From Variovorax sp. CF079 (lineage in GTDB: Bacteria; Pseudomonadota; Gammaproteobacteria; Burkholderiales; Burkholderiaceae_C): a stretch of DNA of 64,000 bases. Location: positions 310,001 to 374,000 of the forward strand of contig NZ_FMZU01000002.1 in NCBI RefSeq assembly GCF_900101545.1. The letters are read 5' to 3'. The position numbers and the translations under genes were made by a program. Below the pieces are notes generated by a model that was not told the origin of the DNA, did no database searches, and worked only from the letters and a program-made list of their open reading frames with translations. Every line of letters begins with the position of its first letter. Position 1 is the first letter of the stretch. This document shows, piece after piece, positions 55,639 through 63,691 of the stretch.

Positions 55639-57561
55639 TCATGAGCTCTTGCGAACGCGCAGATACCACTCGCACAACAGGCGGACCTGCTTGGCGGTGT
55701 AACCCTTCTGCACCATGCGGTTGACGAAATCCTCGTGCTTCTTCAGCTCGTCGGCACTGCTCTTGGCATTGAAGCTGATGACCGGGAGGAGCTCTTCGGT
55801 GTTGGAGAACATCTTCTTCTCGATCACCGTGCGCAGCTTCTCGTAGCTGGTCCATAGCGGGTTTTTGCCCGCGTTGCCGGCGCGCGCGCGCAGCACGAAG
55901 TTGACGATCTCGTTGCGGAAGTCCTTGGGATTGCTGATGCCCGCGGGCTTTTCGATCTTCTCGAGCTCGGCGTTGAGCGAGCCGCGGTCGAAGACTTCGC
56001 CGGTGTCCTGGTCGCGGTACTCCTGGTCCTGGATCCAGTAGTCGGCGTAGGTCACGTAGCGATCGAAGATGTTCTGGCCGTACTCGGAGTAGCTTTCCAG
56101 GTAGGCGGTCTGGATCTCCTTGCCGATGAACTCCGCATAGCGCGGCGCCATCAGCTCCTTGATGTAGGAGAGGTACTTCTGCTCGGTCTCGGGCGCGAAC
56201 TGCTCGCGCTCGATCTGCTGTTCGAGCACATACATGAGGTGCACCGGATTGGCGGCAACCTCGCTGCTGTCGAAGTTGAAGACCTTGGAGATGATCTTGA
56301 ACGCGAAGCGGGTCGATACGCCGCTCATGCCCTCGTCGACGCCGGCGTAGTCGCGGTACTCCTGGATCGACTTGGCCTTGGGATCGGTGTCCTTGAGGTT
56401 GTCGCCGTCGTAGACCTGCATCTTGCTGAAGATGCTGGAGTTCTCCGGCTCCTTGAGCCGCGTCAACACCGAGAACTGGGCCATCATGCGCATCGTTCCG
56501 GGCGCACAGGGCGCCAGCGAGAGCGAGGAGTTGCGCACCAGCTTCTCGTAGATCTTGATCTCTTCGGAGACGCGCAGGCAGTACGGCACCTTGACGATGT
56601 AGATTCGGTCGAGGAAAGCCTCGTTGTTCTTGTTGTTGCGGAAGGCCTTCCATTCGCTTTCGTTGCTGTGGGCCAGCACGATGCCGTCGAAGGGAATGGC
56701 GCCGAAGCCTTCGGTGCCCTTGAAGTTTCCTTCCTGCGTGGCGGTCAGGAGCGGATGCAGCACCTTGATGGGCGCCTTGAACATCTCGACGAATTCCAGC
56801 AGGCCCTGGTTGGCCAGGCACAGGCCGCCGGAGTAGGCGTAGGCGTCGGGGTCGTCCTGCGCGAAGGTCTCGAGCTTGCGGATGTCGATCTTGCCGACCA
56901 GCGAGGAGATGTCCTGGTTGTTCTCGTCGCCCGGCTCGGTCTTGGCCACGGCGATCTGCCGCAGCACCGAGGGATAGCGCTTGACGATCTGGAACTGCCG
57001 GATGTCGCCGCCGTACTCCTCGAGCCGCTTCACGGCCCAGGGCGACAGGATGCGCTGCAGGTAGCGGCGCGGGATGCCGTATTCCTTCTCGAGGATCTCC
57101 CCGTCTTCCGCGGCGTCGAAGAGACCGAGCGGCGACTCGTTGACCGGCGATCCCTTGATCGAATAGAAGGGCACCTGCTCCATCAGCTGCTTCAAGCGCT
57201 CCGCGATCGAGCTCTTGCCCCCGCCGACGGGACCGAGCAGGTAGAGGATCTGTTTCTTCTCTTCCAGGCCCTGTGCGGCGTGCCGGAAGTACGAGACCAC
57301 CTGCTCGATTGCATCTTCCATGCCATAGAACTCCCTGAACGCAGGGTAGATCTTGATGACCTTGTTGGCGAAGATGCGCGACAGGCGCGGGTCGTTGCGC
57401 GTGTCGACCAACTCGGGTTCCCCGATCGCCTGGAGCATGCGCTCGGCGGCCGTCGCGTAAGCCCCGGGCTCGCGCTTGCAAATCTCAAGATATTCCTGCA
57501 GGGACAGGACCTCTTCGCGGGTCCGCTCGTAGCGGGCGGCGAAGTTACTGACGACATCCAT
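55639..57561 (-). CDS. prkA: PrkA/YeaG serine protein kinase, AAA+
   Basis: A 640-residue PrkA. The AAA+ part has Walker A LLGPVGGGKSS (about 108-118) with PFYSIKGSPVNESPLGLF, and FDGIVLAHSNESEW near the Walker B/sensor region; the C-terminal PrkA domain follows (RIYIVKVPYCLRVSEEIKIYEKL). PrkA/YeaG is reported as a kinase and, in Bacillus, as a protease. The ATG at 57559-57561 has GGAGGTG at good spacing. It is first in the operon, with a sigma-54 promoter 65-80 bases upstream. Confidence 0.95.
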   Translation of the reverse strand: MDVVSNFAARYERTREEVLSLQEYLEICKREPGAYATAAERMLQAIGEPELVDTRNDPRLSRIFANKVIKIYPAFREFYGMEDAIEQVVSYFRHAAQGLEEKKQILYLLGPVGGGKSSIAERLKQLMEQVPFYSIKGSPVNESPLGLFDAAEDGEILEKEYGIPRRYLQRILSPWAVKRLEEYGGDIRQFQIVKRYPSVLRQIAVAKTEPGDENNQDISSLVGKIDIRKLETFAQDDPDAYAYSGGLCLANQGLLEFVEMFKAPIKVLHPLLTATQEGNFKGTEGFGAIPFDGIVLAHSNESEWKAFRNNKNNEAFLDRIYIVKVPYCLRVSEEIKIYEKLVRNSSLSLAPCAPGTMRMMAQFSVLTRLKEPENSSIFSKMQVYDGDNLKDTDPKAKSIQEYRDYAGVDEGMSGVSTRFAFKIISKVFNFDSSEVAANPVHLMYVLEQQIEREQFAPETEQKYLSYIKELMAPRYAEFIGKEIQTAYLESYSEYGQNIFDRYVTYADYWIQDQEYRDQDTGEVFDRGSLNAELEKIEKPAGISNPKDFRNEIVNFVLRARAGNAGKNPLWTSYEKLRTVIEKKMFSNTEELLPVISFNAKSSADELKKHEDFVNRMVQKGYTAKQVRLLCEWYLRVRKSS

Positions 57562-57984
57562 AGACACCTCCATCGAGTCAGCGGGGCGCTGCCCGGAGTT
57601 TCCGTGCTGCACACGTTGCATCGTTCGCAGGAATGGTGCCAGGTATGGTGTGCACGCTTCGGATTCACTCCTCAAGCAGGAACTTGGTCAAAGCATAGAA
57701 CAAAGAGCGCGTCCAGCAAATTGCTTTTCAAATAAGAATTGGCGCGTTGTTTAAAAGTTCCAACGAGAAACCGGAAGCATTAGTCAGATCGACCGAAAAA
57801 TGTGTGACGCGCGAAGTCGGCCCCGGGGCAGGCTCTTCGTCGATCGTGCACGCAGGTTCTTTTCATATGCCTTGAAACAGCAGTCGGGATACAACGCCCC
57901 GCCCTTGGTTATAGGCTACGCGCGACGTGAAAGCATCAGTAGTAGGCCGGTTGCTCGCAAGGCCGCGAGGAAAACCGCCTGCCG
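57562..57984. other. Upstream region of the prkA operon
   Basis: About 420 bases without a supported gene. It holds the sigma-54 promoter at 57626-57641 and an AT-rich stretch (57710-57770), a plausible site for IHF bending or activator binding. No terminator is obvious after the upstream Bug gene. Short reading frames here have no recognisable product. Confidence 0.5.
57626..57641 (-). promoter_or_regulatory. Sigma-54 promoter of the prkA-yeaH-spoVR operon
   Basis: On the minus strand TGGCAC-CATTC-CTGCG: the -24 element is exact, GG and GC are ten bases apart, and the -12 differs at one base. The start would lie near 57615, leaving a leader of about 55 bases. E. coli yeaGH is a known sigma-54/NtrC target, which supports the call. 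Confidence 0.7.
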
Positions 57985-58971
57985 CTACTCGACCTTGCCG
58001 ATCTTCCGGACGGCCTCGGTCATCATGGCGGCATCGGCGTTCCAGTACGACTGGAACTCCGGAGCGTCGAGGTAGGCGATGGGACTGCCCGCCTTCTCGA
58101 TGACCTGCGCTACCGCCGGGTCCGCGGCGGCCTTGGCCGAGGCCGCGCGCAGCCGCCGCACGATGTCGTCCGGCGTGGCGGCGGGAACGAAAAGTCCCGA
58201 CCACTGCGCGAACTTCACCTTGAACCCCGACTGCTCGAAGCTCGGTATCTCGGGCAGCGCAGCCAACGGGCGCTCGCCCCAGTGCGCGAGTGCGCGCAGC
58301 TTGCCGGCCTTGATCTGCTGGACCACGGTCGACGGCCCGCTCGCGACCGCATCGACCTGCCCCGCGAGCAGCGCGACCACGGCGGGCCCCGCGCCGGTGT
58401 AGGGGATGTGGGTCATGCGAAAGCCGGCCGCATTCTTCAGCATCTCCATCGGCACGTGCATCGTGCCGTAGTTGCCCGAGCTGCCATAGTTGTAAGCGCC
58501 GGGCTTGGTGCGCGCGTCGGCGATGAACTCCGCCAGCGTCTTCCACGGCGCGTCCGCGCGCACGACCAGGACCGTCGGATCGGCGGTGAAGCGCGCGATC
58601 GGCTTGAACTGGCTCGTCTGGTAGGCAGGCTTGCGCTCGAGGATGGCGTCGGCCTCCGGCAGGATGGAGATCGAGGACAGGCTCAGCAGCACGGTGTAGC
58701 CGTCGGCTGGTGCGCGGGCCGCGAAGCCGATCCCTACCGCGCCGCCTGCGCCGGCCTTGTTCTCGACGATCACGGATTGTTTCAGTTCGCGCGACAAGGC
58801 CTCGGCCACGGGCCGTGCCACCGTGTCCGCAACGCCGCCCGGCGGAAAAGGCACGACCATCGTGATCGGCTTGTCGGGCCAGCCTGGCTGCGCGATCGCC
58901 GCCATGGCCGTGGCGCAGCAGGCGGCCGCGAGGAACGCGGCGCGCAGCAGCGCGTGTGGGTATGCATGCAT
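57985..58971 (-). CDS. Bug-family substrate-binding protein
   Basis: A 328-residue periplasmic receptor (signal peptide to about AAIAQ) with Bug marks PITMVVPFPPGGVADTVARP, GAGGAVGIGFAARAPADGYTV, YNYGSSGNYGT and MTHIPYTGAGP. It follows the FAH-family gene on the same strand by 38 bases, so its ligand may be the acid degraded by that enzyme. The ATG at 58969-58971 is preceded by GGAGACAAGCTC. Confidence 0.9.
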   Translation of the reverse strand: MHAYPHALLRAAFLAAACCATAMAAIAQPGWPDKPITMVVPFPPGGVADTVARPVAEALSRELKQSVIVENKAGAGGAVGIGFAARAPADGYTVLLSLSSISILPEADAILERKPAYQTSQFKPIARFTADPTVLVVRADAPWKTLAEFIADARTKPGAYNYGSSGNYGTMHVPMEMLKNAAGFRMTHIPYTGAGPAVVALLAGQVDAVASGPSTVVQQIKAGKLRALAHWGERPLAALPEIPSFEQSGFKVKFAQWSGLFVPAATPDDIVRRLRAASAKAAADPAVAQVIEKAGSPIAYLDAPEFQSYWNADAAMMTEAVRKIGKVE

Positions 58972-59009
58972 GAGCTTGTCTCCATTTGTTGTAATGGGTA
59001 CGTCCGCTT

Positions 59010-59879
59010 TCAGGCGAAGCGGTTTTCCAGCGTGCCGAGCCCGTCGATCTCGATGCGTACCGTGTCGCCTGCCTTCAGGTACTGCGGCGGCGACAGTCCC
59101 ATGCCGACGCCGGCCGGCGTGCCGGTGGCGATCACGTCGCCGGGATACAGGGAGATGCCGCGCGAACAAGTCTCGATCAGCGACGGAATGTCGAAGATGA
59201 AGTCGGTGGTCCGCGCATCCTGGCGGAGCTCGCCGTTGACCCAGCAGCGCACGCGGGTGCGCGTGCCGTCCAGCGTGTCGGCGCTCACGATCCAGGGCCC
59301 CATGGGGCAGAAGGTGTCGAAAGACTTGCCCAGGTCCCATTGCTGGTGGCGCATCTGCACGTCGCGCGCGGTGACATCGTTGACGATGGTGTAACCGAAC
59401 ACGTGCGACAGCGCCTCGTCGCGCGCGATGTTGCGGCCGCCCTTGCCGATGACCACGGCCAGCTCGGCTTCGTAATCGATCTGCGCCGACACCGACTCGC
59501 CCGGCAGCCGGACCTCGTCCTCTGGCCCGATCACGCATTCCGGCACCTTGGTGAACACGATCGGCCAGGCATCGGCCTTGGCCGTGTTGTTCCTGAAGAC
59601 CGAGCCCGACAGCTCCTGGGCGTGCGCGTGGTAGTTGCGTCCCACGCAGAAGATGTTGCGGCGCGGCAGAGGCAGGGGGGCTTGGAGCCTTACTTTGCTC
59701 AGGGCAAGCGGCGCACCCGCAGGAGGCAAGGCCGCGCCGGAGGCTCGGTCTTCGATCAGGGACAGTGCGCCGCGTTGCACTTGGGCGTCGCTGAGTTCGA
59801 GCGGACTGACAGTCGCTCCGTCTTCCGAGACCAGGCCGACCTGGCGCCGGCCTTGATACTGATAGGTGGCAATGCGCAA
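59010..59879 (-). CDS. Fumarylacetoacetate hydrolase family protein
   Basis: A 289-residue FAH-family protein: IFCVGRNYHAHAQE, FTKVPECVIGPEDEV, QIDYEAELAVVIGKGGRNI (metal Glu), VNDVTARDVQMRHQQWDLGKSFDTFCPMGPW and IATGTPAGVGMGLSPPQYLKAGD. Members are hydrolases, decarboxylases or hydratases of diketo-acids in aromatic catabolism. The start is TTG at 59877-59879, supported by AAGGAGAT upstream. It is divergent from a GntR regulator with a shared operator motif. Confidence 0.87.
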   Translation of the reverse strand: MRIATYQYQGRRQVGLVSEDGATVSPLELSDAQVQRGALSLIEDRASGAALPPAGAPLALSKVRLQAPLPLPRRNIFCVGRNYHAHAQELSGSVFRNNTAKADAWPIVFTKVPECVIGPEDEVRLPGESVSAQIDYEAELAVVIGKGGRNIARDEALSHVFGYTIVNDVTARDVQMRHQQWDLGKSFDTFCPMGPWIVSADTLDGTRTRVRCWVNGELRQDARTTDFIFDIPSLIETCSRGISLYPGDVIATGTPAGVGMGLSPPQYLKAGDTVRIEIDGLGTLENRFA

Positions 59880-59906
59880 AATGATCTCCTTATGGAGACC
59901 AAATGC

Positions 59907-59924
59907 TACCAATCGAGTACCAAG
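59907..59924. promoter_or_regulatory. GntR operator-like repeat in the FAH/gntR gap
   Basis: TACCAATCGAGTACCAAG, a pair of TACCAA direct repeats 11 bases apart, between the divergent FAH and gntR genes. A near copy lies at 60750-60767 before the second Bug gene. Confidence 0.5.
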
Positions 59925-60000
59925 TGCACAATAGTGTCGCGCGCGCCGCGGTTGATACGATCGGCGCACTCCTCCATTTCATCCACCCAGCTTCGCGACC

Positions 60001-60672
60001 GTGTACAGCGCCCTGACCCTGCGGGAAGCCATTCTCGAAAACCTGAAATCGCGCACCTGGCGAGCCGGCCATCGCCTGCCGACCGAGCGCGAACTGTGCG
60101 GGCAGTTCGGGCTCAGCCGCGGGGCGGTGCGCCGCGTGCTGGCGGACCTGAAGGGGCGGGGCTTGATCACCCAGACGGTGGGCAGCGGGACCTATGTCAG
60201 CGAAGCGGTTGCGCAGGCGCTCGCGGAGCTCAGCCATGGCGAGTCGCCGCTCGCGACCAGTCCTGCCGAACTGATGAGCGCGCGCCTGGTGCTCGAGCCC
60301 GCGATCATCGCGATGGTGGTCGGCAATGCCACGACCGCCGATTTCGCCCGGATGGAAGAGTGCTGCGACAGGGGCGAGGCGGCCGCGAGCCTCGAGGAAT
60401 TCGAGCTATGGGACGGCAGGTTGCACGAGGCCATCGCCGGCGCCGCCCACAACGCCTTCATCTCGGCCGTGTTCCAGCGCATGAACGAGGTGCGCGCGCA
60501 AAGCGAGTGGGGGATGCTCAAGCGCCGCAGCGCGACGCCGGAGCGTCGGCTCGACTACCAGCGCGAGCATCGCGAGCTGGTCGCCGCGCTCAAGGACCGC
60601 GATGGCGCGCGCGCCGTGCAGCTTTGCCTGGAGCACCTGACGCACGTGCGTCGCAACCTGCTGGGGTACTGA
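60001..60672 (+). CDS. GntR-family regulator, FadR (FCD) subgroup
   Basis: A 223-residue regulator. The N-terminal wHTH (about 8-70) reads LREAILENLKSRTWRAGHRLPTERELCGQFGLSRGAVRRVLADLKGRGLI; the C-terminal FCD domain has ARLVLEPAIIAMVV, WDGRLHEAIAGAAHN with metal-site Asp/His, and EHRELVAALKDRDG. It probably represses the FAH and Bug genes on either side and is released by their substrate. The start is GTG at 60001. Confidence 0.88.
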   Translation: MYSALTLREAILENLKSRTWRAGHRLPTERELCGQFGLSRGAVRRVLADLKGRGLITQTVGSGTYVSEAVAQALAELSHGESPLATSPAELMSARLVLEPAIIAMVVGNATTADFARMEECCDRGEAAASLEEFELWDGRLHEAIAGAAHNAFISAVFQRMNEVRAQSEWGMLKRRSATPERRLDYQREHRELVAALKDRDGARAVQLCLEHLTHVRRNLLGY

Positions 60673-60745
60673 GGGCCCGGACAAACCCGGCCTCGCATTG
60701 ACCCGCTCGCCGCCGGCCGCTATTCTGGTTTTCAATTGGCACTGT

Positions 60746-60767
60746 TTGGTACCAATTCGTACCAATC
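60746..60767. promoter_or_regulatory. GntR operator-like repeat before the Bug gene
   Basis: TTGGTACCAA (60746-60755) is a ten-base palindrome inside TACCAATTCGTACCAATC (60750-60767), similar to the element at 59907-59924. It lies 14 bases before the GTG at 60781. Confidence 0.55.
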
Positions 60768-60780
60768 ATTGGAGAAGGCC

Positions 60781-61779
60781 GTGAAAAGACTTGCCACAGG
60801 CTGGCTGTTCAAGAAGACGGTCTGGAAGTACGTCGCCGCGGCACTGCTCCTCGTGATCGCGCCGTGGACAGCGGCCCAGGATTACCCCTCGCGCGCCGTG
60901 CGCATCGTCGTTCCCTTCGCTGCCGGCGGGCCCGCCGACGTTTACGCGCGCTTCATCGCCACGCGGCTCCAGGAAGCGCTCGGCCAGGGTTTCGTGGTGG
61001 ACAACCGGCCCGGTGCGGGCTCGGTGATCGGCACCGATGCCGTGGCCAAGAGCCCGGCGGACGGCTACACGCTGCTGTTGATGTCCAACGCGCACACGGT
61101 CAACGAGTCGCTGATCCCGAACAAGCCCTTTCAGCTGATGCGCGACTTCCTGCCGGTTGCGGCGCTCAACTATTCCGACCTCGTGCTCGTCACCCGCAGC
61201 GGCTTGCCGGTGAACGATCTGGCCCAGCTGATCGCGCTGGCGAAGTCGAAGCCCGGTGCCTTGTCCTATGCGTCGTCGGGGCCCGGGACGCCGTATCACA
61301 TGGCCGGCGAACTCTTCAAGGCGATGGCCGGTGTGTCGATCCTGCACATTCCCTACCGCGGTAGCGCCGGCGCGCGCACCGATGTGCTGGGCGGCCAGGT
61401 CGACATGATGTTCGACGCCGTGCCGACGATGGTGGAGCATGCGCGCGCCGGCAAGGTGAAGGCGATCGCCACCACGGGGTTGACGCGCTCCGCCGTGACG
61501 CCCGAAGTACCGACCGTCGCCGAGGCCGGCGTACCGCGGTACGAGGCGACCATCTGGCTCGGCCTGATGGCACCCCGGGGCACGCCTGCAGCCGTCGTCG
61601 ATCGGCTGAATGCCGAGCTCGTGAAGATCGTGTCCAACCCCGAGGTCGTGCGCGCGTGGAAGGCGCAGGGTGCGACGCCGATGGCCATGAACCCGGCGGA
61701 GTTCACCCGCTACATGAACGAAGATATCGAGAAATGGGCCCGCATCGTGAAGATCTCCGGCGCCAAGGCCGACCAATGA
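60781..61779 (+). CDS. Bug-family substrate-binding protein
   Basis: A 332-residue periplasmic receptor with a signal anchor-like leader (VAAALLLVIAPWTAAQ). Bug marks: RIVVPFAAGGPADVYAR, GAGSVIGTDAVAKSPADGYTL, LSYASSGPGTPYHMAGEL and HIPYRGSAGA. GTG at 60781 has GGAGAAGG upstream. The ATGA overlap with the next gene couples it to a ModA-like protein. Confidence 0.9.
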   Translation: MKRLATGWLFKKTVWKYVAAALLLVIAPWTAAQDYPSRAVRIVVPFAAGGPADVYARFIATRLQEALGQGFVVDNRPGAGSVIGTDAVAKSPADGYTLLLMSNAHTVNESLIPNKPFQLMRDFLPVAALNYSDLVLVTRSGLPVNDLAQLIALAKSKPGALSYASSGPGTPYHMAGELFKAMAGVSILHIPYRGSAGARTDVLGGQVDMMFDAVPTMVEHARAGKVKAIATTGLTRSAVTPEVPTVAEAGVPRYEATIWLGLMAPRGTPAAVVDRLNAELVKIVSNPEVVRAWKAQGATPMAMNPAEFTRYMNEDIEKWARIVKISGAKADQ

Positions 61780-62465
61780 ACCTTCTTTGCGCGGGCGCCG
61801 CGCAGGGCCTGGTCAAGGCCTTGCAGGATGCGTTTTTCGAGGCCACGGGCGAAAAGGTGGAAGGCCGTTTCGGCGCCGTCGGTGCGATGAAGGAGGCGCT
61901 GCTGGCGGGCGAGCCCTGCGACGTGCTGCTCGTCACCGCGTCGATGGTCGTGGCACTGCAGGCCGATGGCCGGCTGGTGCCGGGCAGCGAAGCGGCGCTG
62001 GGGCGCGTGCGCACCGGCGTCGCCGCGCGAAGCGGCGAGCCGCTGCCCGCCATCGCGACGCCCGAGGCGCTGAAGGCCAGCCTGCTCGCGGCCACCGCCA
62101 TCTATTTCCCCGACGCCGAGCGCTCGACCGCGGGCGTCCATTTCGCCTCGGTGCTGGCCAGGCTGGGGATCGCGGACATCGTGTCACCGCGCCTTCGCAC
62201 CTTCCCGAACGGCGCGACGGCGATGCGCGCACTGGCTGCGGCGCCGGAGCCGGGCGCCATCGGCTGCACGCAGATCACGGAGATCAACTACACGCCCGGG
62301 ATCGCGCTGGTGGGCGCCTTGCCCGAAGCCTTCGAACTCGCGACCGTCTACACCGCGGCGGCGAGCGTCAACGCCGTTGAGCCCGAGTCGGCCCGGCGCT
62401 TCATCGAATGGATCGCGGGGCCCCGCTCGCGCGCGCTGCGGGAGCAGGGCGGCTTCGAACCTTAG
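61776..62465 (+). CDS. ModA-like solute-binding domain protein without a signal peptide
   Basis: A 229-residue protein of the molybdate-binding-like periplasmic family: NLLCAGAAQGLVKALQDAFFEATG, GAVGAMKEALLAGEPCDVLLVTASM, YFPDAERSTAGVHFASVLARLGI and GCTQITEINYTPGIALVGALP. It begins directly with the domain, so no signal peptide is seen; it may act in the cytoplasm as a ligand sensor or regulator. The ATG overlaps the Bug stop. No ModBC transporter is present. Confidence 0.78.
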   Translation: MNLLCAGAAQGLVKALQDAFFEATGEKVEGRFGAVGAMKEALLAGEPCDVLLVTASMVVALQADGRLVPGSEAALGRVRTGVAARSGEPLPAIATPEALKASLLAATAIYFPDAERSTAGVHFASVLARLGIADIVSPRLRTFPNGATAMRALAAAPEPGAIGCTQITEINYTPGIALVGALPEAFELATVYTAAASVNAVEPESARRFIEWIAGPRSRALREQGGFEP

Positions 62466-62475
62466 GCTCGAGCCG

Positions 62476-63609
62476 TCAGCTGAAGAACTCCTTGGCCTTG
62501 TCGAACCAGCCCTTGTCGGTTGGGCTGTGCTTGTCGCCGCCCTTCTTGAGCGATTCGTCGAGTTCTTTCAGCAACTTGCGCTGGTGCTCGGTGAGCTTGA
62601 CCGGTGTCTCCACGCGGATGTGGCAGTAGAGGTCGCCCGGGTAGCTGGAGCGCACGCCCTTGACACCCTTGCCGCGCAGGCGGAACTGCTTGCCGCTCTG
62701 CGTGCCGTCGGGGATGTCGATGGCGGCCGCGCCCTTGAGCGTGGGCACGTTGATCTCGCCGCCGAGCGCGGCGGTGGTGATGCTGACCGGCACGACGCAG
62801 TGCAGGTCGTCGCCGTCGCGCTCGAACAGTTCGTGCTTCTTGAGCCGGATCTCAATATAGAGGTCGCCGGGCGGCCCGCCGTTGGTGCCGGGCTCGCCGT
62901 TGCCGGTGCTGCGGATGCGCATGCCGTCGTCGATACCGGCCGGGATCTTGACCTCGAGCGTCTTGTTGTTCTTGATCTTTCCCTGGCCATGGCAGGTGGT
63001 GCAGGGCTCGGGAATGATCTTGCCGGTGCCGTGGCAGGTCGGGCAGGTCTGCTGCACGCTGAAGAAACCCTGGCGCATCTGCACCGCGCCCTGGCCGTGG
63101 CAGGTGGTGCAGGTGATGGGCTTGGTGCCGGGCTTGGCGCCCGTGCCCTTGCAGGTGCCGCAGTCGTCCCAGCTCGGGATGCGGATCTGCGCTTCCTTGC
63201 CTTCGGCCGCTTCCTCGAGCGTGACTTCCATCGCGTAGCTCAGGTCGCTGCCGCGGAACACCTGGCGCCCGCCCTGGCGGCCGCCGCGGCCGCCGAACAC
63301 GTCGCCGAAGATGTCGCCGAAGGCTTCCGCGAAGCCGCCAAAGCCTTCCGCGCCCGGCCCGCCGCGCATGTTGGGGTCGACGCCCGCATGGCCGTACTGG
63401 TCGTAGGCGGCGCGCTTCTGCGCGTCCGACAGCATCTCGTAGGCTTCCTTGACCTCCTTGAACTTGGCCTCGGCTTCCTTGCCGGTGTCGCCATGGTTGC
63501 GGTCGGGATGGTGCTTCATCGCGAGCTTGCGATAAGCCTTCTTGATTTCTTCCTCGCTGGCGTTCTTCGGGACGCCGAGGGTTTCGTAGTAGTCGCGTTT
63601 GGTGGCCAT
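62476..63609 (-). CDS. dnaJ: Chaperone protein DnaJ
   Basis: A 377-residue type I DnaJ: J-domain with HPD at 34-36 (KHHPDRN), a Gly/Phe-rich region (about 75-110), four zinc-binding CxxCxGxG repeats ([32 protein letters not shown]), and the C-terminal peptide-binding domain. It is the co-chaperone of DnaK, directly downstream of it on the minus strand. It ends ten bases from the convergent ModA-like gene. Confidence 0.98.
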   Translation of the reverse strand: MATKRDYYETLGVPKNASEEEIKKAYRKLAMKHHPDRNHGDTGKEAEAKFKEVKEAYEMLSDAQKRAAYDQYGHAGVDPNMRGGPGAEGFGGFAEAFGDIFGDVFGGRGGRQGGRQVFRGSDLSYAMEVTLEEAAEGKEAQIRIPSWDDCGTCKGTGAKPGTKPITCTTCHGQGAVQMRQGFFSVQQTCPTCHGTGKIIPEPCTTCHGQGKIKNNKTLEVKIPAGIDDGMRIRSTGNGEPGTNGGPPGDLYIEIRLKKHELFERDGDDLHCVVPVSITTAALGGEINVPTLKGAAAIDIPDGTQSGKQFRLRGKGVKGVRSSYPGDLYCHIRVETPVKLTEHQRKLLKELDESLKKGGDKHSPTDKGWFDKAKEFFS

Positions 63610-63634
63610 GGTCGGTGGGCTTGGGGGGCGAAAA

Positions 63635-63656
63635 CGGAAAAAGGCCGGACCGCCTT
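63635..63656 (-). terminator. Possible terminator/attenuator between dnaK and dnaJ
   Basis: On the minus strand AAGGC-GGTCCG-GCCTT followed by TTT gives a short five-base stem with a T-run. The stem is weak, so partial read-through into dnaJ is likely. Confidence 0.45.
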
Positions 63657-63691
63657 GTCAGGAGATCCAGCCTTGCATCAGGGTCGAAAAA

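Noticed and set aside
57800..58075. Plus-strand frame of 91 codons near the prkA upstream region
   Set aside because: No Shine-Dalgarno, no recognisable product, and it runs antisense into the Bug gene.
60737..60752. TTGGCACTGTTTGGTA as a sigma-54 promoter for the Bug gene
   Set aside because: The -24 half is good but there is no GC at the -12 position; the sequence is better explained by the GntR palindrome.
62465..62474. GGCTCGAGCC palindrome between the ModA-like gene and dnaJ
   Set aside because: Only ten bases with no loop or T-run; it overlaps the stop region and gives no terminator.
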